Assembly: GCA_905236195.1 (NCBI GenBank)
Contig: CAJOOX010000022.1
Coordinates: forward strand, 1 to 8,356
DNA length: 8,356 nt
From: an uncultured Bacteroidales bacterium
GTDB taxonomy: Bacteria; Bacteroidota; Bacteroidia; Bacteroidales; UBA3663
Direction of reading: 5' to 3'
Notes under the pieces: generated by a model
The model's input: only the letters and a program-made list of their open reading frames with translations
What the model was told of the DNA's origin: nothing
The model's database searches: none
Made by a program: the position numbers and the translations under genes
Shown here: positions 1 through 7,264 of the stretch, piece after piece
Layout: every line of letters starts with the position of its first letter
Position numbering within the stretch: position 1 is the first letter of the stretch

Positions 1-173
1 AACAACCTACTTTGATTTCGCAATCGGGTTCCTTATGCTGCCCTTTGCTTCGAACGCATAACGACTACCGCACCAAGTTCGTCTGGCCCAAGGACCTGGA
101 CGTCGAGGTGCCCCTTTAGGATTTGCCTGCAGGCATCTGTGTTGTGAACGGCCGGAAAGTCGTTAAGATGTAA
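1..173 (+). pseudogene. Damaged 3' gene end with a type IX secretion-like C-terminal tail
   Basis: In the frame of the TAA at 171-173 the last residues read DLPAGICVVNGRKVVKM. This resembles the end of Por/type IX secretion sorting domains of Bacteroidota, which commonly finish with a ...PAGIYVVNGKKVV... pattern. A TAG at 117-119 lies in the same frame directly upstream. The stretch before it (about 54-116) also reads plausibly, ending DYRTKFVWPKDLDVEVPL. The first 50 bases read better in another frame (2-58, ending ...LPFASNA and a stop), which suggests a further frameshift. I read this as the decayed or damaged end of an exported-protein gene that enters from the left. It could instead be two unrelated short reading frames, because only the last 17 codons carry a family-like pattern. 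Confidence 0.4.
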
Positions 174-189
174 TTTAAAACTTCAGAGA

Positions 190-2169
190 ATGAAAACTAT
201 CCGATTCTGTAAAATGATGGTCCTCCTCGTCTTCCTGTGCATGGGGAGCACCCGTGTTGCCGCTGCCCGTCCGCATACCTTCGAGGCGGGACAGGGGCAG
301 TTCCTGCTTGACGGAAAACCTTTTGTAATCAAGGCGGCCGAGATTCACTATGCGCGTATTCCCTCGCAGTATTGGGAACACCGCATCCGAATGTGCAAGG
401 CGCTTGGCATGAACACCATCTGTGCCTATGTGTTCTGGAATTTCCACGAACAGCGTCCGGGCGAATTCGACTTTACGGGCGACCGTGATCTGGCCCGATT
501 CGTAGGCCTCTGTAAAAAGCACGGGATGTGGGTCATCCTGCGTCCCGGTCCCTACGCATGTGCCGAGTGGGAGATGGGAGGTCTGCCCTGGTGGCTGCTC
601 CGCAACCGCAACGTTCACCTACGTTCGCAGGACCCCGACTTCATCGGTCCGGCCGTACGTTTCCAGCGGGAAATAGAGCGCCAGCTGCGGCCCTACCGTC
701 TAGAGAACGGGGGCAACATCATCCTCCTGCAGGTCGAGAACGAGTTTGGCAGCTACGGCATTGACAAACCCTATCTGTCGGCTCTCCGCGACTCGCTGCG
801 CAGCATCGGGTGGGACAAGATACAGATGTTCCAATGCGATTGGTCGAGCAATTTCGAAAACAATGCTCTGCCGGACCTGATGTGGACTCTCAACTTCGGT
901 ACCAATGCCGATGTGCTCAAACAGTTCCGCCGGCTGAAGGAATTGCGTCCGGATATGCCGCTGATGTGTTCGGAGTACTGGAGCGGATGGTTCGACGGCT
1001 GGGGACAGCCTCATCAGCAGCGTTCCTGGGAACCGATGGTGAAAGGTATCGCCACGATGCTCGAAAACAATATCTCCTTCTCGCTCTATATGACCCACGG
1101 CGGCACGTCGTTCGGTCCGTGGGCCGGAGCCAACAACAAGGGCTTTGCACCCGACTGCACCAGCTACGACTACGATGCGCCCGTCGACGAACAGGGAAGC
1201 GCCACCGAGAAATACTACCGGCTGCGCGAACTCCTCCAGCAGTACAGCGACACGAAACTGCCGGCCGTGCCCAAGCCCCTTCCCGTAATCTCTCTGCCCG
1301 AGATGACGTTCAGCGAGTTTGCTCCGCTCATGAGAGAGGAGAACCTGCCGCAGGCGCTTGCCTCGGTTGAGATTCAGCCCATGGAACAGTTCGGTCAGGG
1401 GTACGGTTCGATGGTCTATAGCACGACACTTCCTGCCGCCGGAGAAGGTTCACTGCTGCGTATCACCGATATGTGCGACTATGCCCGTGTCTATATTGAC
1501 GGAACCCTTGTGGGTCAGCTCTATCGTGGCAACGGCTACGAGACGACGCTCCGGCTGCCTGCCGTGAAGCAGGGGCAGCATCTCGACATCTTCATCGAGG
1601 CGATGGGCCGCATCAACTACAGCAAACTCATCCACGACCCGAAGGGCATCACCGAGCGCGTGGAACTTTTCACCACATCGGCCGAAGGTCATCGGCTTAC
1701 CTATGACCTCCGCAACTGGCAGGTTCGCCTCCTTCCGGCCGACTATGAATTCGTCAGCTCGCGCCACTATGGTAACTCTCTAAACTCTCAACTGAATAAG
1801 GAGGGCTACTACCGCACCACGTTCCGTCTGCGGAAGACGGGTGACACCTGGTTGGATCTCTCCACATGGGGCAAGGGCCTTGTGTGGGTCAACGGACATT
1901 GTCTTGGCCGCTTCTGGCAGATAGGGCCTCAGCAGACCCTCTTCCTGCCCGGCTGCTGGCTGAAGAAGGGAGAGAACGAGATTGTAATCATGGATATAGT
2001 CGGTCCGGAGAAGCCCGTCACCTCGGGACTTGCGAAGCCCGTCATCGACAATCTGCGCCGAGACCTGCTGCCGCGCGATGCCGTGAAGGACGTCAGCCCC
2101 AAGACAGCCGTCCGGCCCAAAGCCGCACCGGCGACCGAAGGCAACGATGCAGCTCCCGGAGCCAAATAA
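190..2169 (+). CDS. Secreted beta-galactosidase, glycoside hydrolase family 35
   Basis: Exported enzyme expected to hydrolyse terminal beta-galactosides from glycans by the retaining mechanism of GH35. Residues 1-26 form a signal peptide: basic start, hydrophobic core, then VAAA before RP. No good lipobox is seen. The catalytic TIM barrel covers about residues 30-350. QVENEFGSYG carries the predicted acid/base Glu185, and SEYWSGWFDGW carries the predicted nucleophile Glu262. Further GH35 hallmarks are FWNFHE (82-87), GGLPWWLL (130-137), the THGGTSFGPWAGAN stretch, and TSYDYDAPVDEQG. The C-terminal half is beta-rich and includes a jelly-roll-type segment (WGKGLVWVNGHCLGRFW, about 560-576). A Pro/Ala/Lys-rich tail of about 35 residues ends the protein. 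The length of 659 residues suits bacterial GH35 enzymes with accessory beta domains. The ATG at 190 gives the signal peptide directly; no strong Shine-Dalgarno is visible, which is common in Bacteroidota. The exact substrate cannot be read from sequence. Confidence 0.95.
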   Translation: MKTIRFCKMMVLLVFLCMGSTRVAAARPHTFEAGQGQFLLDGKPFVIKAAEIHYARIPSQYWEHRIRMCKALGMNTICAYVFWNFHEQRPGEFDFTGDRDLARFVGLCKKHGMWVILRPGPYACAEWEMGGLPWWLLRNRNVHLRSQDPDFIGPAVRFQREIERQLRPYRLENGGNIILLQVENEFGSYGIDKPYLSALRDSLRSIGWDKIQMFQCDWSSNFENNALPDLMWTLNFGTNADVLKQFRRLKELRPDMPLMCSEYWSGWFDGWGQPHQQRSWEPMVKGIATMLENNISFSLYMTHGGTSFGPWAGANNKGFAPDCTSYDYDAPVDEQGSATEKYYRLRELLQQYSDTKLPAVPKPLPVISLPEMTFSEFAPLMREENLPQALASVEIQPMEQFGQGYGSMVYSTTLPAAGEGSLLRITDMCDYARVYIDGTLVGQLYRGNGYETTLRLPAVKQGQHLDIFIEAMGRINYSKLIHDPKGITERVELFTTSAEGHRLTYDLRNWQVRLLPADYEFVSSRHYGNSLNSQLNKEGYYRTTFRLRKTGDTWLDLSTWGKGLVWVNGHCLGRFWQIGPQQTLFLPGCWLKKGENEIVIMDIVGPEKPVTSGLAKPVIDNLRRDLLPRDAVKDVSPKTAVRPKAAPATEGNDAAPGAK

Positions 2170-2173
2170 TACG

Positions 2174-2203
2174 AAACCCTCGCAATGTCTGTTGCGAGGG
2201 TTT
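2174..2203. terminator. Strong intrinsic hairpin between converging genes
   Basis: AAACCCTCGCAA (2174-2185) pairs perfectly with TTGCGAGGGTTT (2192-2203) around a 6-nt loop, and TTTTGTTT follows on the plus strand. It lies 5 nt after the beta-galactosidase stop and 12 nt before the 3' end of the converging ispD. Plus-strand termination is well supported. On the minus strand the stem is followed only by TTT, so ispD may use it less efficiently. Confidence 0.88.
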
Positions 2204-2214
2204 TGTTTGGCGGA

Positions 2215-2895
2215 TCACGAGAGCACCTTTTCAGCTAATGCCAGGTCTGAGGGATAAGTTATCTTGACATTGGTGCTTTCCCCTTCGACCACATAGATCG
2301 GAACATCGGGCCGGTAGCGATGTACTACGCCGCAGTCGTCGGTAGTGACGAAGCCGGGGTCGGCAAGTCCCCGGTGATAGGCGTCTGCAATGACGGAGAG
2401 CCGGAAACACTGCGGTGTCTGGACATTACGCAGGGTGGAACGTGCCGGGATGGAGGCGATGTGTCCCTCAGCATCCACCTGGATTATCGTATCGGTGGCG
2501 GGTATGGCCACATCGACGGCGTCGTAGCGGCTCAATGCGGCAATGCAGTCGCCGATGATGCGCTGAGACACCAGCGGACGGGCGGCATCGTGGATCATGA
2601 GACAGGCGTCGGGCATACCTTCATAGAGACGGATGGCGGCCATCGAAGAGTCGTAGCGTTCCTTGCCGCCGGGAACGATGTGACGAACCTTGGGATACGG
2701 AGCCGCCAGAGAGCGTACCCGGTCGATGAAGTCCGCATGGGAAACCACTACTATTTCGTCCACTCCGGCATGGGCCGAGAACGCACGGATGGAATGTTCG
2801 AGGATGGTGCGGCCCGCAACCTCGATAAATTGTTTGGGAAGTTCGCTTCCCATTCTATGGCCCACTCCGGCGGCCAGTAAAACTGCGATAATCAT
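2215..2895 (-). CDS. ispD: 2-C-methyl-D-erythritol 4-phosphate cytidylyltransferase
   Basis: Cytoplasmic enzyme of the MEP isoprenoid pathway; it transfers CMP from CTP to 2-C-methyl-D-erythritol 4-phosphate. The N-terminal CTP-binding loop reads LLAAGVGHRMGSELPKQF at about residues 6-23. Other IspD hallmarks are MIHDAARPLVS, AIPATDTI, TTDDCGVVHRY and the C-terminal ESTNVKITYPSDLALAE. The reading frame stays open to an ATG at 2940. I prefer the ATG at 2895 because the family starts directly with this beta strand and the resulting 226 residues match IspD length. A TATATTTG promoter-like box on the minus strand (2907 to 2900) also lies between the two ATGs. The gene is divergent from the LytM/dxr operon, which carries the preceding-step enzyme Dxr, so two MEP enzymes sit about 1 kb apart on opposite strands. 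Confidence 0.95.
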   Translation of the reverse strand: MIIAVLLAAGVGHRMGSELPKQFIEVAGRTILEHSIRAFSAHAGVDEIVVVSHADFIDRVRSLAAPYPKVRHIVPGGKERYDSSMAAIRLYEGMPDACLMIHDAARPLVSQRIIGDCIAALSRYDAVDVAIPATDTIIQVDAEGHIASIPARSTLRNVQTPQCFRLSVIADAYHRGLADPGFVTTDDCGVVHRYRPDVPIYVVEGESTNVKITYPSDLALAEKVLS

Positions 2896-2899
2896 GCCA

Positions 2900-2907
2900 C
2901 AAATATA
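2900..2907 (-). promoter_or_regulatory. Candidate -7 box for ispD
   Basis: The minus strand reads TATATTTG, matching the Bacteroidota -7 consensus TAnnTTTG, four nucleotides before the preferred ispD ATG. This implies a very short or absent 5' leader. A TTTG further upstream (2935 to 2932) is 24 nt away, longer than the usual 19-21 nt, so the -33 element is doubtful. Confidence 0.4.
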
Positions 2908-3002
2908 GACATTATTCCCGACTTTGAGGCACAAAAGCAAAAAAAATCGGCTCTTCAGATAATAAAAAAACTAAAAACAGGGTAAATTTCAGAATTTATA
3001 CG

Positions 3003-3010
3003 TATCTTTG
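3003..3010 (+). promoter_or_regulatory. -7 box for the LytM-dxr-rseP-folA operon
   Basis: TATCTTTG matches TAnnTTTG and lies 19 nt before the ATG of the first operon gene, in an AT-rich divergent intergenic region (2896-3029). I find no good TTTG -33 element at 19-21 nt spacing. No other internal promoter is obvious, and the gene joints downstream are all tight, so this may serve all four genes. Confidence 0.6.
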
Positions 3011-3029
3011 CAAGCTAAAAATTCAAGCT

Positions 3030-3902
3030 ATGGCAGAAGAAACCATACGGGAAAAGAACCTCGGGGAGACAGAACTCCCCAAGAGCCGGCCCTACCGGCT
3101 GACGATGCGGGACGAACGGAAGAACAAGACCGTTTTTTCGTTCCGTATGTCCATATGGCTCGTTGCGCTGTTGAGCGTCATGCTGACGGCCCTGACAGCT
3201 GTGCTGGCCATTCTGATTGTGGTCCAGACCCCGCTGAGACAATATCTCCCCGGCTATCTCGATGTGACGCAGCGCGGCGAGGTGGTCGATCTGGCCATGC
3301 GTCTCGATTCGCTCGAGAAGGAGAACAAGCTGCGAGCCTCCTATCTGTCGAATTTGACCTCCATTCTGCAGGATACCTATGCGGGTGCGGATTCCATTGT
3401 GGAGTACGATTCGACCGTGGTGAGGTTTGGCGATTCACTGCTGTTGGATGCCAGCGACCGCGAAAGGACTTTCCGCGAAGCCTACGAACAGCGTGAGCGT
3501 TTCGGCATCAATGCCGCCCTGGGCGTCGATAACCCCACCGTTGCCTTTCTGTCGCCGGCCATCGGCACGTTAGTGAAGGACAGTCTGGCGAGAGGAGAAA
3601 GCCGGATGGTGCGTCTGCAGTTGAACAAAGAGAATGCCGTGATGTCTCCCTTTGCTGGCATTGTGGTGGCTGTTGACCTGGCGGTGGGCGAGGGGTATAA
3701 AGTGATGGTGCTCCGTTCCGACGGATATCTGGTGTCAATATCCCATCTCACCAAACCGCTCTGTACAGCGGGCGACCTCGTCAAGGCCGGTGAAGTGCTG
3801 GGCCACGCAGGCGGGCAGCCTGACGAAAACGAGCGCTGGATAGGCATTCAGCTGTGGTACAAAGGAATTGAAGTGGAACCAAAGAATTTAATGAGTTTTT
3901 GA
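3030..3902 (+). CDS. Membrane-anchored degenerate LytM (M23-like) protein
   Basis: A type II membrane protein with a cytoplasmic N-terminus of about 40 residues and one transmembrane helix at about 41-65 (SIWLVALLSVMLTALTAVLA is its core). A charged, partly coiled-coil segment (about 82-160) follows, then a C-terminal LytM-like beta fold (about 200-290). The fold is recognised from SPFAGIVVAVD, SDGYLVSISHL, KAGEVLGHAG and IQLWYKGIEVEPKNLM, which track the M23 pattern of a strand, a YxHL turn, VxxGxxxGxxG and a final strand. The zinc ligands are missing. No HxxxD motif precedes SPFAG, and the usual HLHFE strand is replaced by WIGIQLW. It is therefore probably not an endopeptidase; family precedent (EnvC, NlpD) suggests a binding or hydrolase-activating role, which is inference. 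The gene is first in the operon and ends 4 nt before dxr. Confidence 0.82.
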   Translation: MAEETIREKNLGETELPKSRPYRLTMRDERKNKTVFSFRMSIWLVALLSVMLTALTAVLAILIVVQTPLRQYLPGYLDVTQRGEVVDLAMRLDSLEKENKLRASYLSNLTSILQDTYAGADSIVEYDSTVVRFGDSLLLDASDRERTFREAYEQRERFGINAALGVDNPTVAFLSPAIGTLVKDSLARGESRMVRLQLNKENAVMSPFAGIVVAVDLAVGEGYKVMVLRSDGYLVSISHLTKPLCTAGDLVKAGEVLGHAGGQPDENERWIGIQLWYKGIEVEPKNLMSF

Positions 3903-3906
3903 AATA

Positions 3907-5055
3907 ATGAGAACAATCTGTATTTTAGGCTCTACCGGAAGTATCGGTAAGCAGACCCTCGAAGTGGTTGAGGAACATCCCGACCTGTTCAGCGTCTATG
4001 CCATTACAGCCAACAGAAGTGCGGATCTGCTGATAGCACAGGCCCGGAAATTCAAACCCGAGGCTGTTGTCATCACAGACGAGACTTATTACGATAAAGT
4101 GAAAGATGCGCTCTCCGACCTTCCCATCAAGGTGTGGACCGGCGCCGACGCCCTGACCCAGGTGGTCCAGGCCGACCCCATTGACATTGTCGTAACGGCG
4201 ATGGTGGGATTTGCTGGACTGCGTCCCACGGTTGCCGCCATCCGGGCCCGCAAGACCATTGCGCTGGCCAACAAGGAGACCCTGGTTGTGGCCGGCGGAC
4301 TCATCGAACGTCTCGTGGCCGAATACCAGGTGGCCATCCTGCCGGTCGATTCGGAACATTCCGCCATCTTCCAGTGTCTGCAGGGCGAACGTCAGAATCC
4401 CGTCGAGAAACTTATCATCACGGCTTCGGGCGGACCCTTCCGCACCTTCTCGATGGACCAGATGCGTGACGTGACGGCCGCTCAGGCCCTGAAACATCCC
4501 AACTGGGATATGGGAGCCAAGATTACCATCGACTCGGCTTCGATGATGAACAAGGGATTCGAGGTGATTGAGGCCAAGTGGCTTTTCAATATGACTGCCG
4601 ACAAGATCGAGGTGGCCGTACATCCCCAGAGCATCGTCCACTCGATGGTGGAATTCAAGGACGGAGCCGTCAAGGCCCAGCTCGGCATGCCCGACATGAA
4701 GGTGCCCATCGCCTACGCCCTGAGCTATCCCAACCGTTTGGAAAGTCATATCAACGGCAAACTTTCCATCGAGAAATATGCCAGCCTCACCTTCGAACGG
4801 CCCGACCCAGAACGTTTCCCCAACCTGAAACTTGCCTTTGCGGCACTGGCCGAGGGAGGTGACCGCACGTGTGTGCTCAATGCTGCCAACGAAGTGGTGA
4901 ATCTGGCCTTCCGCGAGGGCCGCTGTAAATTCCTCCAGATGTCGGAGGTGATAGGGGAGACGCTCGCCAAAATGCCCTTCGTGCGTCAGCTCGAACTCGA
5001 AGATTATTTTGAAATCGACGCCGAGGCGCGTCGCGTAGCTGCATCATTGCTGTAA
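3907..5055 (+). CDS. dxr: 1-deoxy-D-xylulose 5-phosphate reductoisomerase
   Basis: Cytoplasmic enzyme of the MEP pathway; it converts 1-deoxy-D-xylulose 5-phosphate to 2-C-methyl-D-erythritol 4-phosphate using NADPH and a divalent metal. The NADPH-binding glycine loop ILGSTGSIGKQTLEVV is at residues 5-20. ALANKETLVVAGG (119-131) is the second nucleotide-contact motif. The metal ligands are visible as Asp148 and Glu150 in PVDSEHSAIFQ and Glu219 in NKGFEVIEA. Substrate-loop motifs ITASGGPFR (171-179) and HPQSIVHSMVEF (239-250) are intact. The length of 382 residues is normal. The gene begins 4 nt after the LytM stop and its own stop abuts the rseP ATG, so translation is probably coupled in one operon. 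Confidence 0.97.
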   Translation: MRTICILGSTGSIGKQTLEVVEEHPDLFSVYAITANRSADLLIAQARKFKPEAVVITDETYYDKVKDALSDLPIKVWTGADALTQVVQADPIDIVVTAMVGFAGLRPTVAAIRARKTIALANKETLVVAGGLIERLVAEYQVAILPVDSEHSAIFQCLQGERQNPVEKLIITASGGPFRTFSMDQMRDVTAAQALKHPNWDMGAKITIDSASMMNKGFEVIEAKWLFNMTADKIEVAVHPQSIVHSMVEFKDGAVKAQLGMPDMKVPIAYALSYPNRLESHINGKLSIEKYASLTFERPDPERFPNLKLAFAALAEGGDRTCVLNAANEVVNLAFREGRCKFLQMSEVIGETLAKMPFVRQLELEDYFEIDAEARRVAASLL

Positions 5056-6438
5056 ATGGAAACCATTTGGATCAAAGGCGTACAGCTCATACTGTCGCTC
5101 TCAATATTAGTTTTTATTCATGAGTTGGGTCATTTCTTCTGGTCCCGGCTCTTCAAGGTCAAGGTTGAGAAATTCTATCTCTTCTTCGACACCGAGAAAT
5201 TTGCCTTAATACGTTTTACACCTGCGGGAAGGCCCCAATTGCCGGCCATGATCAACGTCACTATCCCCGGCGGCGACACCGAATACGGAATCGGCTGGAT
5301 TCCCCTGGGTGGTTACTGCAAGATTGCAGGCATGGTGGACGAGTCGATGGACAAGGAACAGCTTGCCCAGGAACCCAAGCCCTGGGAGTTCCGTACACAG
5401 ACCGCCGGCAAACGTTTCATGATTATGGTGGGCGGAGTGCTCAATAATATGCTGCTCGCTATATTTATATATATATGTATGGCGTGGTATTGGGGCAAGG
5501 ATGTGGTATATATGCGCGACATCGAACCCGGCATGACCTATTCGGCCTATGCCCATGAAGTGGGGTTCCAGGAAGGTGACGTCATCTGGGAGGTTGCCGG
5601 CGAGAAAGCCGATATCACCAATTTCCGCAACGAACTCCTGATGGGTAGCAGCATCACTATAAAAAGAGGGGAGGAACTGGTCTCTATCCAGGTGCCCGAC
5701 ACCATCGGACAGTTCTTCCTGGGACATCCCGAGGAACTGGCATCCTTTGCCACAGCCAAAGTGCCCATGGTGGTGGATGATGTGGTGCTGGGCGGTCCAG
5801 CAGCCCGTGCCGGTATGCAGGCAGGCGACAGCATTGTGGCCGTCAACGGAACCGATGCTCCCTATGTGGGCATCGTGAGCTCCCTCATTGCCGGACATCC
5901 CGACCAGGAAGTGACAATCGGATTTTACCGCAACGGCGAACGCAAGGAGGCAACCCTCACGCTGAACGAAGAAAGCAAGATGGGCATCAGCTACATGCCC
6001 ATGAATGTGGCCGACTACGTCACCCATATCTCCTACAACTTCCTTGAGGCCATTCCCGCCGGTATTGTGAGGGGATGGGATATGCTCTATAACTATGTGC
6101 GCCAGTTCAAACTCGTCTTCACCCCTGAGGGCGCCAAGTCGCTGGGCGGTTTCGGAACCATGGCAAGTATCTTCCCCGAGGCATGGGACTGGTATGCATT
6201 CTGGGCCATGACGGCCTTCTTCAGCGTAGCGCTTGCTTTCATGAACATTCTGCCCATCCCGGCCCTCGACGGCGGACATATCATGTTCCTGGTGGTTGAG
6301 ATTGTGACAGGTCGGAAGCCGTCCGACCGTGTACTTGAGATTGCCCAGTACATCGGTTTCGGTATCGTACTGGCCCTGCTGATTTTTGTGAACGGCAACG
6401 ATCTCTATAAATTTGTCATCAAACCCTTCCTCGACTGA
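5056..6438 (+). CDS. rseP: RIP metalloprotease RseP (site-2 protease)
   Basis: Inner-membrane zinc metalloprotease that cleaves substrates within the membrane, typically anti-sigma factors and leftover signal peptides. The HExxH zinc motif is FIHELGHFF (His22, Glu23, His26) in the first membrane helix. A second hydrophobic helix with GGVLNNMLLAIFIYICMAW spans about 125-146. Two PDZ-like domains follow at about 153-215 and 236-305; the second contains GGPAARAGMQAGDSIVAVNG. The third catalytic motif NILPIPALDGGH supplies Asp405, and a last helix (about 432-448) ends the protein. At 460 residues it is typical for the family. The membrane-associated loop IGWIPLGGYCKI is also present. The ATG follows the dxr stop with no spacer, and the stop overlaps the folA ATG by one base. 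Dxr-rseP linkage is common in bacteria. Confidence 0.96.
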   Translation: METIWIKGVQLILSLSILVFIHELGHFFWSRLFKVKVEKFYLFFDTEKFALIRFTPAGRPQLPAMINVTIPGGDTEYGIGWIPLGGYCKIAGMVDESMDKEQLAQEPKPWEFRTQTAGKRFMIMVGGVLNNMLLAIFIYICMAWYWGKDVVYMRDIEPGMTYSAYAHEVGFQEGDVIWEVAGEKADITNFRNELLMGSSITIKRGEELVSIQVPDTIGQFFLGHPEELASFATAKVPMVVDDVVLGGPAARAGMQAGDSIVAVNGTDAPYVGIVSSLIAGHPDQEVTIGFYRNGERKEATLTLNEESKMGISYMPMNVADYVTHISYNFLEAIPAGIVRGWDMLYNYVRQFKLVFTPEGAKSLGGFGTMASIFPEAWDWYAFWAMTAFFSVALAFMNILPIPALDGGHIMFLVVEIVTGRKPSDRVLEIAQYIGFGIVLALLIFVNGNDLYKFVIKPFLD

Positions 6439-6926
6439 TGAAACAGCTGAATCTCATTGTAGCGGCCTCTGAAAACGATGCCATAGGCTACGAAGGCAAT
6501 ATCCCGTGGCACCTGCCTGCCGATATGAAATACTTCAAGGCCACCACCACAGGCCACAACGTCATCATGGGTCGCAAGACCTACGACAGCATCGGACGTC
6601 CGCTTCCCGGACGCCGCAATATGGTGGTGAGCCGTCAGCCCGGTCTCAAGATTGAGGGCTGCGAAGTGTTTGCTACGCTTGATGAGGCTATCGCCGCAGC
6701 CGACGACGGAGCCTTCATCATGGGCGGAGCACAGATCTACCGTCAGGCATGGGATAAAGTGACCAGAGTTTACCTGACGCGCGTGCATACTATTGTATCT
6801 GTCTTCGATGCAGCCATTCCGCCACTTTCGCCGCACCAATGGGAACTCGTCTCGCAGGAGTTTCATCCCAAAGATGAGAAAAATTCCGAGAGCCTGAGTT
6901 TTGAAATTTATGAGCGCAAATTGTAA
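6438..6926 (+). CDS. folA: Dihydrofolate reductase
   Basis: Cytoplasmic enzyme reducing 7,8-dihydrofolate to tetrahydrofolate with NADPH; the usual trimethoprim target. Type I DHFR hallmarks are in order: LIVAASENDAIGYEGNIPWH (6-25), LPADMKYFK with the catalytic acid Asp29, the NADPH-binding VIMGRKTYDSIGRPLPGR (42-59), MVVSRQ, and the GG loop FIMGGAQIYRQAW (93-105). The C-terminal strand LSFEIYERKL is also typical. The length of 162 residues is normal. The ATG shares its A with the rseP stop (TGATG), so it is almost certainly co-translated with rseP and is the last gene of the operon. No convincing terminator hairpin follows in 6927-6995. Confidence 0.97.
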   Translation: MKQLNLIVAASENDAIGYEGNIPWHLPADMKYFKATTTGHNVIMGRKTYDSIGRPLPGRRNMVVSRQPGLKIEGCEVFATLDEAIAAADDGAFIMGGAQIYRQAWDKVTRVYLTRVHTIVSVFDAAIPPLSPHQWELVSQEFHPKDEKNSESLSFEIYERKL

Positions 6927-6995
6927 TCCGAAGTAAGCAAAATGCGGTATAAAGTGTGAAAAAAGACCATCCTTTTACAGAAAATGACGGGAGGA

Positions 6996-7027
6996 TTTGG
7001 AAGATAAGAAAATTTGTTCTATCTTTG
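6996..7027 (+). promoter_or_regulatory. Bacteroidota-type promoter for the tRNA block
   Basis: TTTG (6996-6999), a 20-nt spacer and TATCTTTG (7020-7027) match the -33/-7 consensus TTTG-N19..21-TAnnTTTG. Transcription should begin near 7030-7035, about 15-20 nt before tRNA-Pro. It is the best promoter in the window and may drive the whole tRNA series, as I see no equally good promoter further right. Confidence 0.75.
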
Positions 7028-7049
7028 CACCCGCTTATCAAAACAACCC

Positions 7050-7123
7050 CGGGGTGTAGCGCAGTTGGTTAGCGTACCTGCTTTGGGAGCAGGGGGTCCC
7101 GAGTTCGAGTCTCGGTACCCCGA
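7050..7123 (+). tRNA. tRNA-Pro (anticodon UGG)
   Basis: Full cloverleaf. Acceptor CGGGGTG pairs with TACCCCG (one G-U), the D-stem is GCGC/GCGT, anticodon stem CCTGC/GCAGG is perfect, and T-arm CCGAG-TTCGAGT-CTCGG is perfect. Anticodon TGG is at 7084-7086, preceded by T and followed by G. The discriminator is A at 7123 and CCA is not encoded. It looks like a normal host gene, in contrast to the tRNAs to its right. Confidence 0.95.
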
Positions 7124-7187
7124 CAAAGAACTCTTAAAACGATGTTTTGACAAGCACGCTCTTTGAAAGAATGTCAGCCGATAATTT

Positions 7188-7261
7188 GGCTCCCTAGCTC
7201 AACTGAATAGAGCATCTGACTACGGATCAGAAGGTTGTGGGTTTGAATCCCGCGGGAGTCA
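7188..7261 (+). tRNA. tRNA-Arg (anticodon ACG)
   Basis: Acceptor GGCTCCC pairs with GGGAGTC (one G-U). D-stem is GCTC/GAGC. Anticodon stem TCTGA/TCAGA is perfect, with ACG at 7222-7224. T-stem GTGGG/CCCGC has one U-G. Unusually, the T-loop is TTTGAAT, giving U56 where C is nearly universal. The D-loop reads AACTGAATA, giving A19 where G is nearly universal. The two changes restore a Watson-Crick A19-U56 contact in place of G19-C56, so the gene is probably functional. A15-U48 supplies the Levitt pair. CCA is not encoded. Confidence 0.9.
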
Positions 7262-7264
7262 CAT

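Noticed and set aside
810..1370. Second-frame open frame (186 codons) inside the beta-galactosidase
   Set aside because: Arg/Ala-rich translation typical of an out-of-frame read of GC-rich codons; the GH35 frame is unambiguous.
2320..2880. Plus-strand open frame (186 codons) opposite ispD
   Set aside because: Antisense to a clear ispD; the product shows no family pattern and starts inside the opposing coding region.
3925..4749. Minus-strand open frame (274 codons) opposite dxr
   Set aside because: Shadow of dxr; low-complexity His/Gly composition and no recognisable motif or promoter.
5459..5482. Short TA-rich stretch inside rseP
   Set aside because: It encodes the hydrophobic IFIYICM part of a membrane helix in frame; local Ile/Tyr codons explain the composition.
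5206..6279. Long minus-strand open frame (357 codons) opposite rseP
   Set aside because: It is antisense to a well-supported gene with all catalytic motifs. The predicted product is His/Gly/Asp-rich without any domain pattern, as expected for the complement of GC-biased codons.
7134..7150. Small hairpin (AAAAC-GAT-GTTTT) between tRNA-Pro and tRNA-Arg
   Set aside because: Weak A-T stem with no following T-run; not convincing as a terminator, and could be chance in AT-rich DNA.
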